Of a stretch of DNA of 48,445 nt, positions 17,872 to 26,474 are shown piece by piece. How positions within the stretch are numbered: position 1 is the stretch's first letter; each line of letters begins with the position of its first letter. The DNA comes from Ureibacillus terrenus (GTDB lineage: Bacteria > Bacillota > Bacilli > Bacillales_A > Planococcaceae). The notes beneath the pieces were generated by a model. That model was given only the letters and a program-made list of their open reading frames with translations. It was not told the DNA's origin and searched no databases. The stretch covers positions 1 to 48,445 of the forward strand of contig NZ_VIGD01000019.1 of NCBI RefSeq assembly GCF_006569205.1. The letters run 5' to 3'. Both the position numbers and the translations under genes were made by a program.

Positions 17872-18696
17872 ATGCATACGATCTGGAAAGGCAGCATCAG
17901 TTTCGGCCTGGTCAACATCCCGGTCAAATTGCATGCCGCTACAGAAGATAAAGATGTGAAATTGAGGCAGCTTCATAAAGAGTGCAATACGCCCATTAAC
18001 TATAAAAAGATATGCCCTGTTTGCGACCGGGAAGTGAAAAATGAGGAAATCGTCAAAGCCTATGAATATGCCAAGAACAAATTCGTGATATTGGATGAGG
18101 AAGATTTGGAAACAATAAAAAAAGAAAATGAAGAAAAAGCGGTTGAAATTCTGGAATTTGTAAAGCTTGAAGAAATCGATCCGATCTATTTTCAGCGAAG
18201 TTATTTTTTATCTCCGGATACTGGTGGAATGAAAGCTTATGCATTGCTCAGGCAAGCGTTGAAGGAATCGGGAAAAATCGGTGTGGCGAAAATCACGATT
18301 CGTTCAAAGGAGCAGCTCGCGGTTGTCCGGGTTTATGAAGACACGTTGTTAATGGAAACGATATATTATCCCGACGAAGTCAGAAGCGCGAAGGATGTAC
18401 CGAATATTCCAAGCAAAGAAAAAGTGGTGCAAAAAGAGTTGGAAACGGCTCTGATGTTAATCGACCAATTGACGGTCAAATTCGATCCTGAAAAATACCA
18501 TGATGACTATCGGACTGCCCTTCTTGAATTAATCGAGAAGAAGAAAGCGGGGGAAACGGTAACCGCCAAGGAGAAAGAACCGGCGATTCCGCCGGATATG
18601 ACGGATTTAATGAGCGCCCTCGAAGCGTCTTTGAAGAAAGTAAAAAAGAAGCCTTCAGGACGAAAGCGGAAAACGCAGGAAAAGAAGGAAGCATAG
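17872..18696 (+). CDS. ku: Non-homologous end-joining protein Ku
   Basis: The Ku homodimer threads onto DNA ends and recruits LigD. The 274-aa product begins MHTIWKGSISFGLVNIPVKL, the standard bacterial Ku start, and keeps LHKECNTPINYKKICPVC. It ends in a lysine-rich tail (KKVKKKPSGRKRKTQEKK) of the type that helps DNA binding and LigD contact. An in-frame extension to 17773 only mirrors the ligD 5' end and is not used; AGGTGAT precedes ATG 17872. In B. subtilis the pair serves spore DNA repair under sigma-G. Confidence 0.96.
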   Translation: MHTIWKGSISFGLVNIPVKLHAATEDKDVKLRQLHKECNTPINYKKICPVCDREVKNEEIVKAYEYAKNKFVILDEEDLETIKKENEEKAVEILEFVKLEEIDPIYFQRSYFLSPDTGGMKAYALLRQALKESGKIGVAKITIRSKEQLAVVRVYEDTLLMETIYYPDEVRSAKDVPNIPSKEKVVQKELETALMLIDQLTVKFDPEKYHDDYRTALLELIEKKKAGETVTAKEKEPAIPPDMTDLMSALEASLKKVKKKPSGRKRKTQEKKEA

Positions 18697-18702
18697 CAAA
18701 AC

Positions 18703-18745
18703 AAAAGGACATTTCAAAGGGAGTCCCTTTGAAATATCCTTTTTT
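18703..18745. terminator. Bidirectional terminator between ku and the lyase gene
   Basis: ATTTCAAAGGG (18711-18721) pairs with CCCTTTGAAAT (18725-18735), extended by AAAAGGA / TCCTTTT past a bulge, with T tracts on both strands. The convergent genes end on each side. Confidence 0.85.
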
Positions 18746-18749
18746 GTTA

Positions 18750-20195
18750 TTATAGACTATCGCCGAAATCTGCTCTGAATTTTTCCACAAGCCGTTCAGG
18801 CCAATCGGATAATGCATCCAATTTTCCGACGAAGAAACGCAATACTTTAGGCTCATCGACGTATTTTAATCCACCGATGATGTCACGATTTTCATATAGC
18901 CATGCAATCCGGTCGACTGCATATTTGATTTGGGATAACGTAAATACCCGTCTAGGAACTGCAAGGCGAACCAGCTCCATATTGGCGAGTTTTTCTACAC
19001 CATTTTCATCCCGCGCTTCTGACATCGTACCCCGTTCCATGCCGCGCACTCCGCTTGCAATATAAATGGCTGCCGCCAATGCGCCGGCCGGATACTCGTT
19101 TTGCGGAACATGAGGCAAGAATTCCATCGCGTTGATGTGGCATCCCAATCCTCCAGGCGGCGTCACGACAGGGACACCTTTTTTGATGAATTCATTTGTC
19201 ATATATTCAATGAAAAGAGGTCCCTGGCTGATCATTTCTTCGTCCATTGTTTCTTCCAAACCGACGGCAATGGCTTCAATTTCGCGTACACTCATTCCGC
19301 CATAAGTCAAGAATCCTTCGTATAAAGTTACATACTCCCGCATTGCGCGCATATCTTCTTCGCTATCTGTAATGATTCCGCCCCCACGAGCAAAGCCGAG
19401 TTTGCGCGCAGAGAAGTAGATAATGTCGCATAAGTCGGAAATTTCCCGCGTGATTTCGCGGATTGTCATATCTTTGCATGAAGGTTCTCGTTGTTTGATA
19501 AAGTACAAGTTGTCTTGAAGCAAACTTGCGTCAAGCACCAGTTTGATTCCGTATTGATCACAAACTTTGCGGACTTCCCTCAAGTTTGCTAATGAGAAAG
19601 GCTGTCCGCCGATCAAATTTGTACCAGCTTCCATACGGACAAACGGAATGTTTTCAGCGCCCACTTCATTGATGAGCTTAAGCAATTTTCCGATATCGAT
19701 GTTTCCTTTGAAAGGATAATTGCTATTTAAATTCAATGCTTCATCCGTGAAAATTTCAACCACTGTGCCTCCTTCTTTTGTAATATGGGCTTGGGTTGTC
19801 GTAAAGTGGTAGTTCATCGGAACATAAGAACCAGGTTTGACATACACCGTACTTAAAATATTTTCGCAGGCACGGCCTTGATGCGCAGGAAGGAAATATT
19901 TTTTGCCGAAAATCTCTTGTATTGTTTTTTCCAATCTGGTGAAAGAAGCGCTTCCTGCATAACTATCATCCGCGATTAACATGGCAGCTTGCTGGCGGTC
20001 GCTCATCGCGTTTACGCCGCTGTCTGTCAACATGTCCAGGAAAACGTCTTTGTTCTGTAAAAGGAACGTATTATATCCGGCTTCTTTCATTGCATTTAGA
20101 CGCTCTTCCACCGGCAGTAGATTAAGTTTTTGAATGATGCGGACTTTGTGCATCTCTAAAGGTATATTTTCCCCGGAGTAAAACTTAACTGTCAT
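18750..20195 (-). CDS. Tryptophanase/tyrosine phenol-lyase family beta-eliminating lyase
   Basis: This 481-aa PLP enzyme belongs to the family that splits tryptophan or tyrosine into indole or phenol, pyruvate and ammonia. It is closer by eye to tyrosine phenol-lyase: GYNTFLL, LTDSGVNAMSD, FTTTQAH (Thr124 position) and MERG (Arg381 position). The PLP lysine should be K265, in SARKLG, where characterised enzymes have SGKKD or SAKKD. The arginine three residues after the PLP aspartate (DATR or DSAR in known enzymes) is Leu225 in DASLLQD. Specificity is therefore uncertain. AGGGGGATC precedes the ATG. No transporter or tnaC leader was seen. Confidence 0.8.
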   Translation of the reverse strand: MTVKFYSGENIPLEMHKVRIIQKLNLLPVEERLNAMKEAGYNTFLLQNKDVFLDMLTDSGVNAMSDRQQAAMLIADDSYAGSASFTRLEKTIQEIFGKKYFLPAHQGRACENILSTVYVKPGSYVPMNYHFTTTQAHITKEGGTVVEIFTDEALNLNSNYPFKGNIDIGKLLKLINEVGAENIPFVRMEAGTNLIGGQPFSLANLREVRKVCDQYGIKLVLDASLLQDNLYFIKQREPSCKDMTIREITREISDLCDIIYFSARKLGFARGGGIITDSEEDMRAMREYVTLYEGFLTYGGMSVREIEAIAVGLEETMDEEMISQGPLFIEYMTNEFIKKGVPVVTPPGGLGCHINAMEFLPHVPQNEYPAGALAAAIYIASGVRGMERGTMSEARDENGVEKLANMELVRLAVPRRVFTLSQIKYAVDRIAWLYENRDIIGGLKYVDEPKVLRFFVGKLDALSDWPERLVEKFRADFGDSL

Positions 20196-20230
20196 TACAA
20201 TGATCCCCCTACAAACTTTATCACTTTAAT

Positions 20231-20256
20231 GCTTTGACGCTTCAACGCTTCAACGC
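20231..20256. repeat. Three tandem 8-bp repeats in the leader of the lyase gene
   Basis: GCTTTGAC, GCTTCAAC and GCTTCAAC follow one another without gaps. They lie 36-61 bases upstream of the minus-strand start codon at 20195. Confidence 0.7.
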
Positions 20257-20474
20257 AATAAAAAGCCGCTATATATTAATCATACATCAATTCCGGCAAA
20301 AAAATAAGATATTACTTAAATTTCAGGAAAAAATCTATTTTCGACAGAATATTTTGATTTTTTCAGAAAAATCATTTGCGAATGAAAAATCATAAGGACG
20401 GATGAAGTGTTCATTGCATGGCAGTTGATTGAAGATGCATGATAAAATAGACAATTAAGAAGGACGGGATAAAA

Positions 20475-21635
20475 TTGGAGAATTATTATGTCGATTTGCA
20501 TATTCATATCGGGAGAACGGAAAGTGGACGGGCAGTAAAAATTACCGGAAGCAAAGAACTGACATTGAAAAATATTTTAAAAACCGCCTCAAGCCAAAAA
20601 GGGCTTGATATCATCGGAGTGATTGATTGCCATTCGCCTGAAGTCATAAAAGAAATCGAACAATTGATTGAAGAAGGGAGCATGGGTGCTCTTTCGGAAG
20701 GCGGTTTAAGATTTGAAAATACGACGCTTATACCGGGATCGGAAATCGAAATTTTTGATGAACATTGCAAAGGACCGATTCACGTCCTTGCCTTTTTTCC
20801 GACCCTTGATTTGATGAAGGAATTTTCGGGTTGGATGGCAGAGTTTGTGAAAAATATTCATTTAAGCTCCCAGCGCATTTATTGTGATGGGGAAACTTTG
20901 CAGGATAAAGTCCGGGAATTGGGGGGCCTTTTCATACCCGCCCATGTGTTTACCCCTTTTAAAAGTTTATATGGCAAAGGGGTGGAGAAAAGTTTAACGG
21001 AAGTGTTCGATCCCGACAAAATTGATGCCATTGAGCTGGGTTTGAGTTCCGACACATATATGGCCCAAGGAATAAGTGAATTGGAGAGATATACATTCGT
21101 CACAAATTCGGATGCCCATTCATTGGGGAAATTGGCGAGGGAATATCAAAAAGTGCAGATGGAAGAACCAAATTTTCGGGAGCTTGTTTTCGCTCTTCAA
21201 GAAGCGCAAGGAAGGAAAATTGCAGCCAACTACGGATTGAATCCCAGATTAGGAAAATATTTTTCCACTGCCTGCCAAGCATGCGGGGAACGGGTTGGGC
21301 ATGGCGATGTATGCCCAAAATGCGGAAGCCGTGAATTTGTAAAAGGCATTTCTATAAGGATTCGGGAATTGTCGGATCTCAAACAGCCAACCCGGACAAG
21401 ACCGCCTTATATTCATCAAGTGCCATTGGACTTTATTCCAGGCATCGGTAAAAAGACGATCCAACGGTTATTGGAGGCTTTCGGTACGGAAATGGCCATT
21501 TTGCATGAGGTGTCATTGGAGCAATTGGAAGAAGTGGTGCCAGGGAAAATAGCGAAAATGATTGATTTGGCACGGAAAGGCGAATTGACGATAGCGGAGG
21601 GAGGAGGAGGCGTGTACGGAAAAGTATTGGAATGA
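20475..21635 (+). CDS. Endonuclease Q homologue (PHP domain, zinc finger, HhH)
   Basis: EndoQ nicks DNA 5' of uracil, hypoxanthine and abasic sites. It is known from Thermococcales archaea and Bacillus pumilus; older databases label the family (TIGR00375, YqxK) as a helicase. The 386-aa protein has PHP metal motifs (DLHIHIG at 7-13, DCHSPE, HVLAFFP, IPAHVF, NSDAHS), a zinc finger with C267, C270, C280 and C283, and a C-terminal helix-hairpin-helix (FIPGIGKKTIQRLLEAFGTE). It starts at TTG 20475 after AAGGA. It stands alone between the lyase and the esterase. Confidence 0.85.
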   Translation: MENYYVDLHIHIGRTESGRAVKITGSKELTLKNILKTASSQKGLDIIGVIDCHSPEVIKEIEQLIEEGSMGALSEGGLRFENTTLIPGSEIEIFDEHCKGPIHVLAFFPTLDLMKEFSGWMAEFVKNIHLSSQRIYCDGETLQDKVRELGGLFIPAHVFTPFKSLYGKGVEKSLTEVFDPDKIDAIELGLSSDTYMAQGISELERYTFVTNSDAHSLGKLAREYQKVQMEEPNFRELVFALQEAQGRKIAANYGLNPRLGKYFSTACQACGERVGHGDVCPKCGSREFVKGISIRIRELSDLKQPTRTRPPYIHQVPLDFIPGIGKKTIQRLLEAFGTEMAILHEVSLEQLEEVVPGKIAKMIDLARKGELTIAEGGGGVYGKVLE

Positions 21636-21641
21636 TGACGG

Positions 21642-21676
21642 CCCGGCCCGTGTTTCGGGGTTGGGACGTTTTTTTG
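21642..21676 (+). terminator. Intrinsic terminator after the EndoQ gene
   Basis: A GC-rich hairpin (CCCGGCCCG with CGGGGTTGGG, using G-U pairs) is followed by ACG and seven T. Confidence 0.7.
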
Positions 21677-21680
21677 CATA

Positions 21681-21731
21681 AAAAAACAAGCTACGAAATA
21701 ATTAGACGGGGATCGTTTTTTTCGTAGCTTG
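21681..21731 (-). terminator. Terminator of the carboxylesterase gene
   Basis: A perfect 12-bp repeat CAAGCTACGAAA (21687-21698 with 21720-21731). On the minus strand it is followed by TTTTTT. It lies about 100 bases past the esterase stop. Confidence 0.7.
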
Positions 21732-21834
21732 CTAAAGGGATGTATGTCTCAAGGACATATAAATATATATTTTTATAGCAAATTGGGGAATTTGCTAGGG
21801 GATACATTATTATTATGTCGGGAAAATCTGTATT

Positions 21835-22581
21835 TTATTCTTCCCAATCCAAACTTTCGAAGAAGCGGTAAACTTCTTCAAAAACGAGTTCGCGTTCTTT
21901 ATCCACAGTCAATATGTGGCCTGAACGGATAAAGCTTTTGACGGATTTAATGCGAGAATTTACAGAGTTGTATATAAAATCTGCACTTTTGCAGTAATAC
22001 TCATCATCATTTAAACCGCGCAAAATGTGAACCGGTTTGTCGATTTTATTTAACTTTGCGCTTGTATCATTAATAATGTTTTGCAAATATTGGAGTTTAG
22101 GCATTTTATATGTTCTTGCGATGTTTTCCGGTTTATCGACTTCTTCATTATATGTGCCAGTTAGCTTCTTGTAATTAATAGTATAACTGATTATTCGCTG
22201 TTGTAAACTGTCAACACTTTTATCAAGCGCCGGTGCAGACATTGTAACAATCGCCTTGATCGGTCTTTCTTCCCCGAGGCGCAACGAGAAAATGCCTCCG
22301 AGCGATACACCGGCCACGGCAATTTCTTTGTAGCCGCGTCTGCGAAGTTCATCGTAACCCTCAACGGCACTGTTCCACCATTCGATTGGATCTGTTTGGA
22401 TGAGGGTCAAAGGGTCACCTCCATGTCCTTTATATAAAGGAGCATGAACCGTATAATTGCGTTCTGCCAAATAACGGCCTAAACGCTTTACATCATTTGT
22501 GTTGCCTGTAAAACCATGCAATAATAGGACAGCACGCTTTCCCGCCTCAATCGTAAATGGCTTTGGCGAAACGATTCTCAT
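21835..22581 (-). CDS. est: Carboxylesterase (Est30-like alpha/beta hydrolase)
   Basis: This 248-aa cytosolic hydrolase matches Geobacillus Est30, which hydrolyses short acyl esters. It shows the oxyanion region LLLHGFTGN, the nucleophile elbow GVSLGG, the acid residue in the NDDEYYC segment and the catalytic histidine in SGHILTVD, then the EDIYAFLESLDW-like end (EEVYRFFESLDWEE). There is no signal peptide. AAAGGAG is 12 bases from the ATG, rather far. A physiological substrate cannot be inferred. Confidence 0.9.
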   Translation of the reverse strand: MRIVSPKPFTIEAGKRAVLLLHGFTGNTNDVKRLGRYLAERNYTVHAPLYKGHGGDPLTLIQTDPIEWWNSAVEGYDELRRRGYKEIAVAGVSLGGIFSLRLGEERPIKAIVTMSAPALDKSVDSLQQRIISYTINYKKLTGTYNEEVDKPENIARTYKMPKLQYLQNIINDTSAKLNKIDKPVHILRGLNDDEYYCKSADFIYNSVNSRIKSVKSFIRSGHILTVDKERELVFEEVYRFFESLDWEE

Positions 22582-22764
22582 TATGAAGAACTACTCCTTT
22601 TACAAATAATGTGACAGAATTTTTAAAATTGATTTTACAATAAATTGAAAATTTTTATAAACAACTTGTTTTTTTTATGATTTTTTGGTATTCAAACGCT
22701 TCGTTTAACTTTATTATAGAAATAGCTTTACATAAATACAATTTATTATTTCTATCAAATTGAT

Positions 22765-22780
22765 TGAAAACGGTTATAAT
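22765..22780 (+). promoter_or_regulatory. lysR -10 region overlapped by a cre-like site
   Basis: TATAAT (22775-22780) has no good -35. TGAAAACGGTTATA (22765-22778) matches the CcpA cre consensus TGWAANCGNTNWCA at all but one position. Upstream, ATAGAAATA (22716-22724) and TATTTCTAT (22747-22755) form an inverted repeat that a LysR regulator could bind. Confidence 0.35.
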
Positions 22781-22802
22781 TTTGTTAAGAAGGGAATTTG
22801 CC

Positions 22803-23690
22803 ATGGAAATACAACAATTGGAGTATTTTAAAGTGGTTGCCGAAACGGAACATATGACTCATGCAGCTGAAATGCTGAACATTTCCCAGCCTGCTTTGAG
22901 CAAATCCATTTCAAATATCGAGCACGAGATAGGAGTGCCTCTTTTTGACCGTCAGGGGCGGTCCATTGTATTAAACCGTTACGGCAAATTGTTTTTGGAA
23001 AGCGTAAATAAAATTTTGGAGGAGTACAATAGGGCAAAACAGGAAATTAACGGGCTCATCATGCCAGGCTACGGGGAAATCTCATTTGGATTCATCCATA
23101 CATTGGGGATGGAAGTTGTGCCCGAATTAATGGCTCATGTGCACAAAAAATATCCAAATATCAAGTTTACTTTAACGCAGGCCGCGTCCATGTATTTGTT
23201 GGAACTGCTGGAAAAAGGGGAACTTGATTTATGTTTGTCCCAGAGGATTGAATCAAAAGTCGTGGAAATTGAATGGATTGAATTATGGACTGAAGAACTG
23301 TTTGTCATCGTTCCGGAAAATCATCCTCTGGCAAGCAGGCAGCATATTGATTTGTGCGAAATAAAAGATGAGCCTTTTGTGTCCATTAAAAAAGGGAATG
23401 CATTGCGCCAGATGGTGGACCAATTATTGAAAAATGTAGGCATTTCTAAAACAAACATTACATTTGAAGGGGAAGATCCCCATACTGTGGCCGGATTCGT
23501 CAGCGCGGGCCACGGTGTCTCGATTATTCCGGACATTAAAGGTTTATCGGAATATAATGTAAAGAAAATTTCGGTGAGAGAGCCGATTTGTGAAAGAAAA
23601 ATCGGAGTATCTTTGGTTGCCGGGAGATATTTGTCTCCGGCTGTGAATCAATTTAAAAATTATTTGGTGGAGTATTTTAAAGGAAAATAG
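22803..23690 (+). CDS. LysR-family transcriptional regulator
   Basis: This 295-aa regulator has the LysR winged helix-turn-helix (residues 1-60: LEYFKVVAETEHMTHAAEML, ISQPALSKSISNIE) and a periplasmic-binding-like effector domain (GYGEISFGFIHTLGM onward). The ATG follows AAGAAGGGA. A longer in-frame start at 22764 lacks a ribosome-binding site. LysR proteins often control the divergent gene, here the carboxylesterase over a 221-bp gap, but that link is only inferred. It is followed after 17-20 bp by the Sel1-repeat gene, so the two are probably one operon. Confidence 0.88.
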   Translation: MEIQQLEYFKVVAETEHMTHAAEMLNISQPALSKSISNIEHEIGVPLFDRQGRSIVLNRYGKLFLESVNKILEEYNRAKQEINGLIMPGYGEISFGFIHTLGMEVVPELMAHVHKKYPNIKFTLTQAASMYLLELLEKGELDLCLSQRIESKVVEIEWIELWTEELFVIVPENHPLASRQHIDLCEIKDEPFVSIKKGNALRQMVDQLLKNVGISKTNITFEGEDPHTVAGFVSAGHGVSIIPDIKGLSEYNVKKISVREPICERKIGVSLVAGRYLSPAVNQFKNYLVEYFKGK

Positions 23691-23710
23691 GAAAAGGTGC
23701 AGTCCGAGTG

Positions 23711-24586
23711 ATGGAGAAATACGATTGTTTCGAAGAACGTTTGCAGCATTATCAACATGTACTTACGGATGAGCAAATGAATGAAGCAAGAAAGATTTAC
23801 CGGCGTGCCCAGGAAAAGAATGTGGAGGCAATGGTTGAATTAGCCTATCTTTACCGGGTGATGGAAGAATATCCTCTTGCGGTTTATTGGCTGCAAAAAG
23901 CAAGCAGGGAAGGAAACAGCGAAGCCCAATTCCAGCTTGCCAATTGCTATTATGAAGGGCTTGGTGTTGAAGAGGATATTCAGAAGGCTTTTCAATTATA
24001 TAAAAAGGCGGCGAAAAGGGGGCATGCGGATGCCCAAAATAACTTGGCGGATATGTACCTGAACGGGGAAGGAGTTCCGGTAAATTATAGGGAAGCTTTG
24101 AAATGGTTCAAAGAGGCCGCCAAACAAAATGTGGTTGAGGCGATGTTCACATTGGGAATCATGTATGAACAGGGGATTGGCATCAAAAAAGACGAGAAAA
24201 AAGCCCTTGATTATTATTTAAAAGCGGCGGAAGGCGGAGATTTGGACGCCCAATTCCGGATGGGTTCCATCTATCTGGACGGATTGTTGGGTGTGGAGAA
24301 GGATGTATCAAAGGCCGTCGAATGGTTTGAAAGGGCGGCAGAATATCATCATATTGATTCAATCTATAATCTGGGCTTCTTGTATGAGCATGGAATCGGA
24401 GTGGAGAGAAACGGAAAGAAAGCGCTGTATTACTATAAGAGGGCGTCCTTGCTCGGCGATTATCAGGCAAAATTAAATATTGCATCAATTTACGAAAAAG
24501 GAATTGATGTGGAAGTCGACAAAAAAGCCGCAGCCCGTTGGAGGGAATTGGCAAGACGACAAAGGGAAAATGAATATTACCAATAA
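23711..24586 (+). CDS. Sel1-repeat (SEL1-like TPR) protein
   Basis: After about 35 helical residues, the 291-aa protein is made of about seven 36-residue Sel1 repeats of the form A-F-LG-MYE-GIGV--D--KA--YY-KAAE-GD. Such arrays form superhelical protein-binding scaffolds. There is no signal peptide or membrane segment, so it should be cytosolic. The start could be GTG 23708 or ATG 23711; AAGGTG lies at 23694-23699. Partner and function are unknown. It is likely cotranscribed with the LysR gene. Confidence 0.85.
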   Translation: MEKYDCFEERLQHYQHVLTDEQMNEARKIYRRAQEKNVEAMVELAYLYRVMEEYPLAVYWLQKASREGNSEAQFQLANCYYEGLGVEEDIQKAFQLYKKAAKRGHADAQNNLADMYLNGEGVPVNYREALKWFKEAAKQNVVEAMFTLGIMYEQGIGIKKDEKKALDYYLKAAEGGDLDAQFRMGSIYLDGLLGVEKDVSKAVEWFERAAEYHHIDSIYNLGFLYEHGIGVERNGKKALYYYKRASLLGDYQAKLNIASIYEKGIDVEVDKKAAARWRELARRQRENEYYQ

Positions 24587-24633
24587 TAGCTCGGGCTTGT
24601 TCCTCTTTCTGAATGAATACAACTCCTATGTTT

Positions 24634-24688
24634 GGAAGCCATAAATCCAAGTTGGATCGGGAATTCTATTTATAGCTTCCGCTTTTTT
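24634..24688 (+). terminator. Terminator of the LysR-Sel1 unit
   Basis: GGAAGCCATA (24634-24643) pairs with TATAGCTTCC (24671-24680), nine of ten pairs, with an inner ATCCAA-G-TTGGAT hairpin and a following GCTTTTTT. Confidence 0.65.
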
Positions 24689-24798
24689 AAATTTTTTCGA
24701 CTATTATTCAATGAAAATTGCTAAAGCCGACACAAAAAGAGATAAAAAATGCGATTATACTAAAATTAGCAAAAAAGAATGTATAGGAGTTGTATTGA

Positions 24799-26190
24799 AT
24801 GAAAACGGTAACAGTAATTGGTGGAGGAATTACAGGACTTTGCACAATGTATTATTTGCAGAAACAACTGAAGGAAAAGAATGTTCCTGCCCGTTTGATC
24901 CTCTTGGAGAAAAATCCGTACCTCGGCGGGAAAATGCACACCGCCCGTGAAAACGGATTCATCATGGAAACGGGGGCCGATTCCATTGTAGCCCGTTATC
25001 CAAGCGTCCAAGAACTCATTAAAGAACTCGATTTTGAATCGGAAGTCGTTTATAACGAAACGGGGATTTCCTATATTCATACCAATAATGAATTGCATGC
25101 CATACCGAAAGAATCCGTCTTCGGCATCCCGATGACAGAAGAATCATTAAAGGCAAGCACATTGATTTCCGAAGAAGCAAAACAGCGCGTGCTGCAAGAA
25201 AAAGACATTCCAAACACAAAATTTACGAAGGAAAGCTCCATCGGCGAATTTTTAGAGTACTTTTTAGGAAAAGAAATCGTTGAAAAACAAATTGCCCCGG
25301 TGCTTGCCGGCGTTTATTCCGGCGACATTTATCAATTGTCCATCGCCTCTACCCTTCCGTATTTGGTTGATTATAAAAATGAATATGGAAGCATCATGAA
25401 AGGATTGGAAGCGAACCGGGAGAAGTTTGAACGGGAGGCGAACAAGAAGTTCCTTTCCTTTAAAAATGGATTATCCCAATTGTTTGAACGCATGGAAGAG
25501 CTTCTGGAAGATGTAGAAATTTATAAAAATACGGAAACTGTCCGGGTGGAGAAGAAAGATGGAAGATATGAAATCGCATTGGCAAATGGAGAGAAGATCG
25601 AAGCGGATATTGTGGTATTGGCATTGCCAAATAAAGTGATCAAAAACTTGCTGAACAATGAAGAACTGAATCCGTATTTCGATCAATTTAAAGATGCTTC
25701 CGTCATCACGATGTATTTGGGATTCGATCTTCCGGATTCCATTTTGCCTCAAGATGGCACAGGCTTTATCGTTTCTCACAACAGCGATTTGACATGCAAC
25801 GCATCCACTTGGACAAGCCGCAAGTGGAAACATACATCGAAGGATGGAAATTTACTCGTCCGCGTGTTCTATAAAGAAAGCAATCCGCGGTATCCGGAAT
25901 TGATCAAAATGAGCGACGAAGAGCTCACTAAAGTGGCATTGAACGATATTAAACTCAGCCTGAATATTGAAGCGCAGCCTAAGGTGGTCAAAATTACAAA
26001 ATGGATCGAGGCCATGCCGACTTATGATTTGGCCCATCATGAAGCGGTGCAGCAAGTATTGACAAAGCTGGAGGAGCTCTATCCGAATCTGTTCATCGCA
26101 GGATGCTCTTATTTCGGAGTAGGAATCGGCGCCTGCATTGATAATGGAAAAGAAATAGCAAATAAAATTGCAAACATGCTGGAACAGTAA
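24799..26190 (+). CDS. hemY: Coproporphyrinogen III oxidase HemY (CgoX)
   Basis: In Firmicutes this FAD enzyme oxidises coproporphyrinogen III to coproporphyrin III in the coproporphyrin-dependent heme pathway; it was formerly called protoporphyrinogen oxidase. The 463-aa protein opens with an FAD dinucleotide fold (VIGGGITGL, GGG at 8-10), continues with LEKNPYLGGK and ends with the FAD motif FGVGIGACIDNGKEIA. It has no membrane segment. AGGAG precedes the ATG. In B. subtilis it follows hemE-hemH; here it stands alone. Confidence 0.94.
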   Translation: MKTVTVIGGGITGLCTMYYLQKQLKEKNVPARLILLEKNPYLGGKMHTARENGFIMETGADSIVARYPSVQELIKELDFESEVVYNETGISYIHTNNELHAIPKESVFGIPMTEESLKASTLISEEAKQRVLQEKDIPNTKFTKESSIGEFLEYFLGKEIVEKQIAPVLAGVYSGDIYQLSIASTLPYLVDYKNEYGSIMKGLEANREKFEREANKKFLSFKNGLSQLFERMEELLEDVEIYKNTETVRVEKKDGRYEIALANGEKIEADIVVLALPNKVIKNLLNNEELNPYFDQFKDASVITMYLGFDLPDSILPQDGTGFIVSHNSDLTCNASTWTSRKWKHTSKDGNLLVRVFYKESNPRYPELIKMSDEELTKVALNDIKLSLNIEAQPKVVKITKWIEAMPTYDLAHHEAVQQVLTKLEELYPNLFIAGCSYFGVGIGACIDNGKEIANKIANMLEQ

Positions 26191-26205
26191 TTCCTATTTG
26201 TCAAC

Positions 26206-26234
26206 TTGACAAAATGAAGAATACAGTTTAAGAT
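26206..26234 (+). promoter_or_regulatory. Promoter of yitJ-metH
   Basis: A consensus TTGACA (26206-26211) and TAAGAT (26229-26234) are separated by 17 bp. The SAM riboswitch begins about 40 bases downstream. Confidence 0.75.
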
Positions 26235-26273
26235 GTATGCTATTAAATTGGTATTTCAAAATAGAATAGAGCA

Positions 26274-26371
26274 CTTATCAAGAGAAGTGGAGGGAACTGG
26301 CCCAAGGAAGCTTCAGCAACCGCTAGCCATTAGCAAGGTGCTAAATCCAGCGGCAATTGCCGAAAGATAAG
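26274..26371 (+). ncRNA. SAM-I riboswitch (S-box) aptamer
   Basis: All S-box landmarks are present in order: CTTATCAAGAGAAG, GTGGAGGGAACTGGCCC, GAAGCTTCAGCAACC, AAGGTGCTAAATCC and the closing GAAAGATAAG that pairs with CTTATC to form P1. High SAM stabilises P1 and frees the terminator at 26393. Confidence 0.98.
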
Positions 26372-26392
26372 GTGGAATTCTGAGGAATTGGC

Positions 26393-26425
26393 AAGCCTTC
26401 TTTCGCGAGAAGGCTTTTTCTTTTA
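26393..26425 (+). terminator. Riboswitch-controlled attenuator
   Basis: AAGCCTTCT (26393-26401) pairs with AGAAGGCTT (26408-26416), followed by a T-rich run. It is the expression platform of the S-box. Confidence 0.92.
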
Positions 26426-26474
26426 GACGAATTAACTGAAAATTAATGAAGTAAAGAAAAGTGAGGTAATTCGG

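Noticed and set aside
20231..20256. CRISPR-like repeats
   Set aside because: Only three 8-bp units with no spacers; no cas genes in the window.
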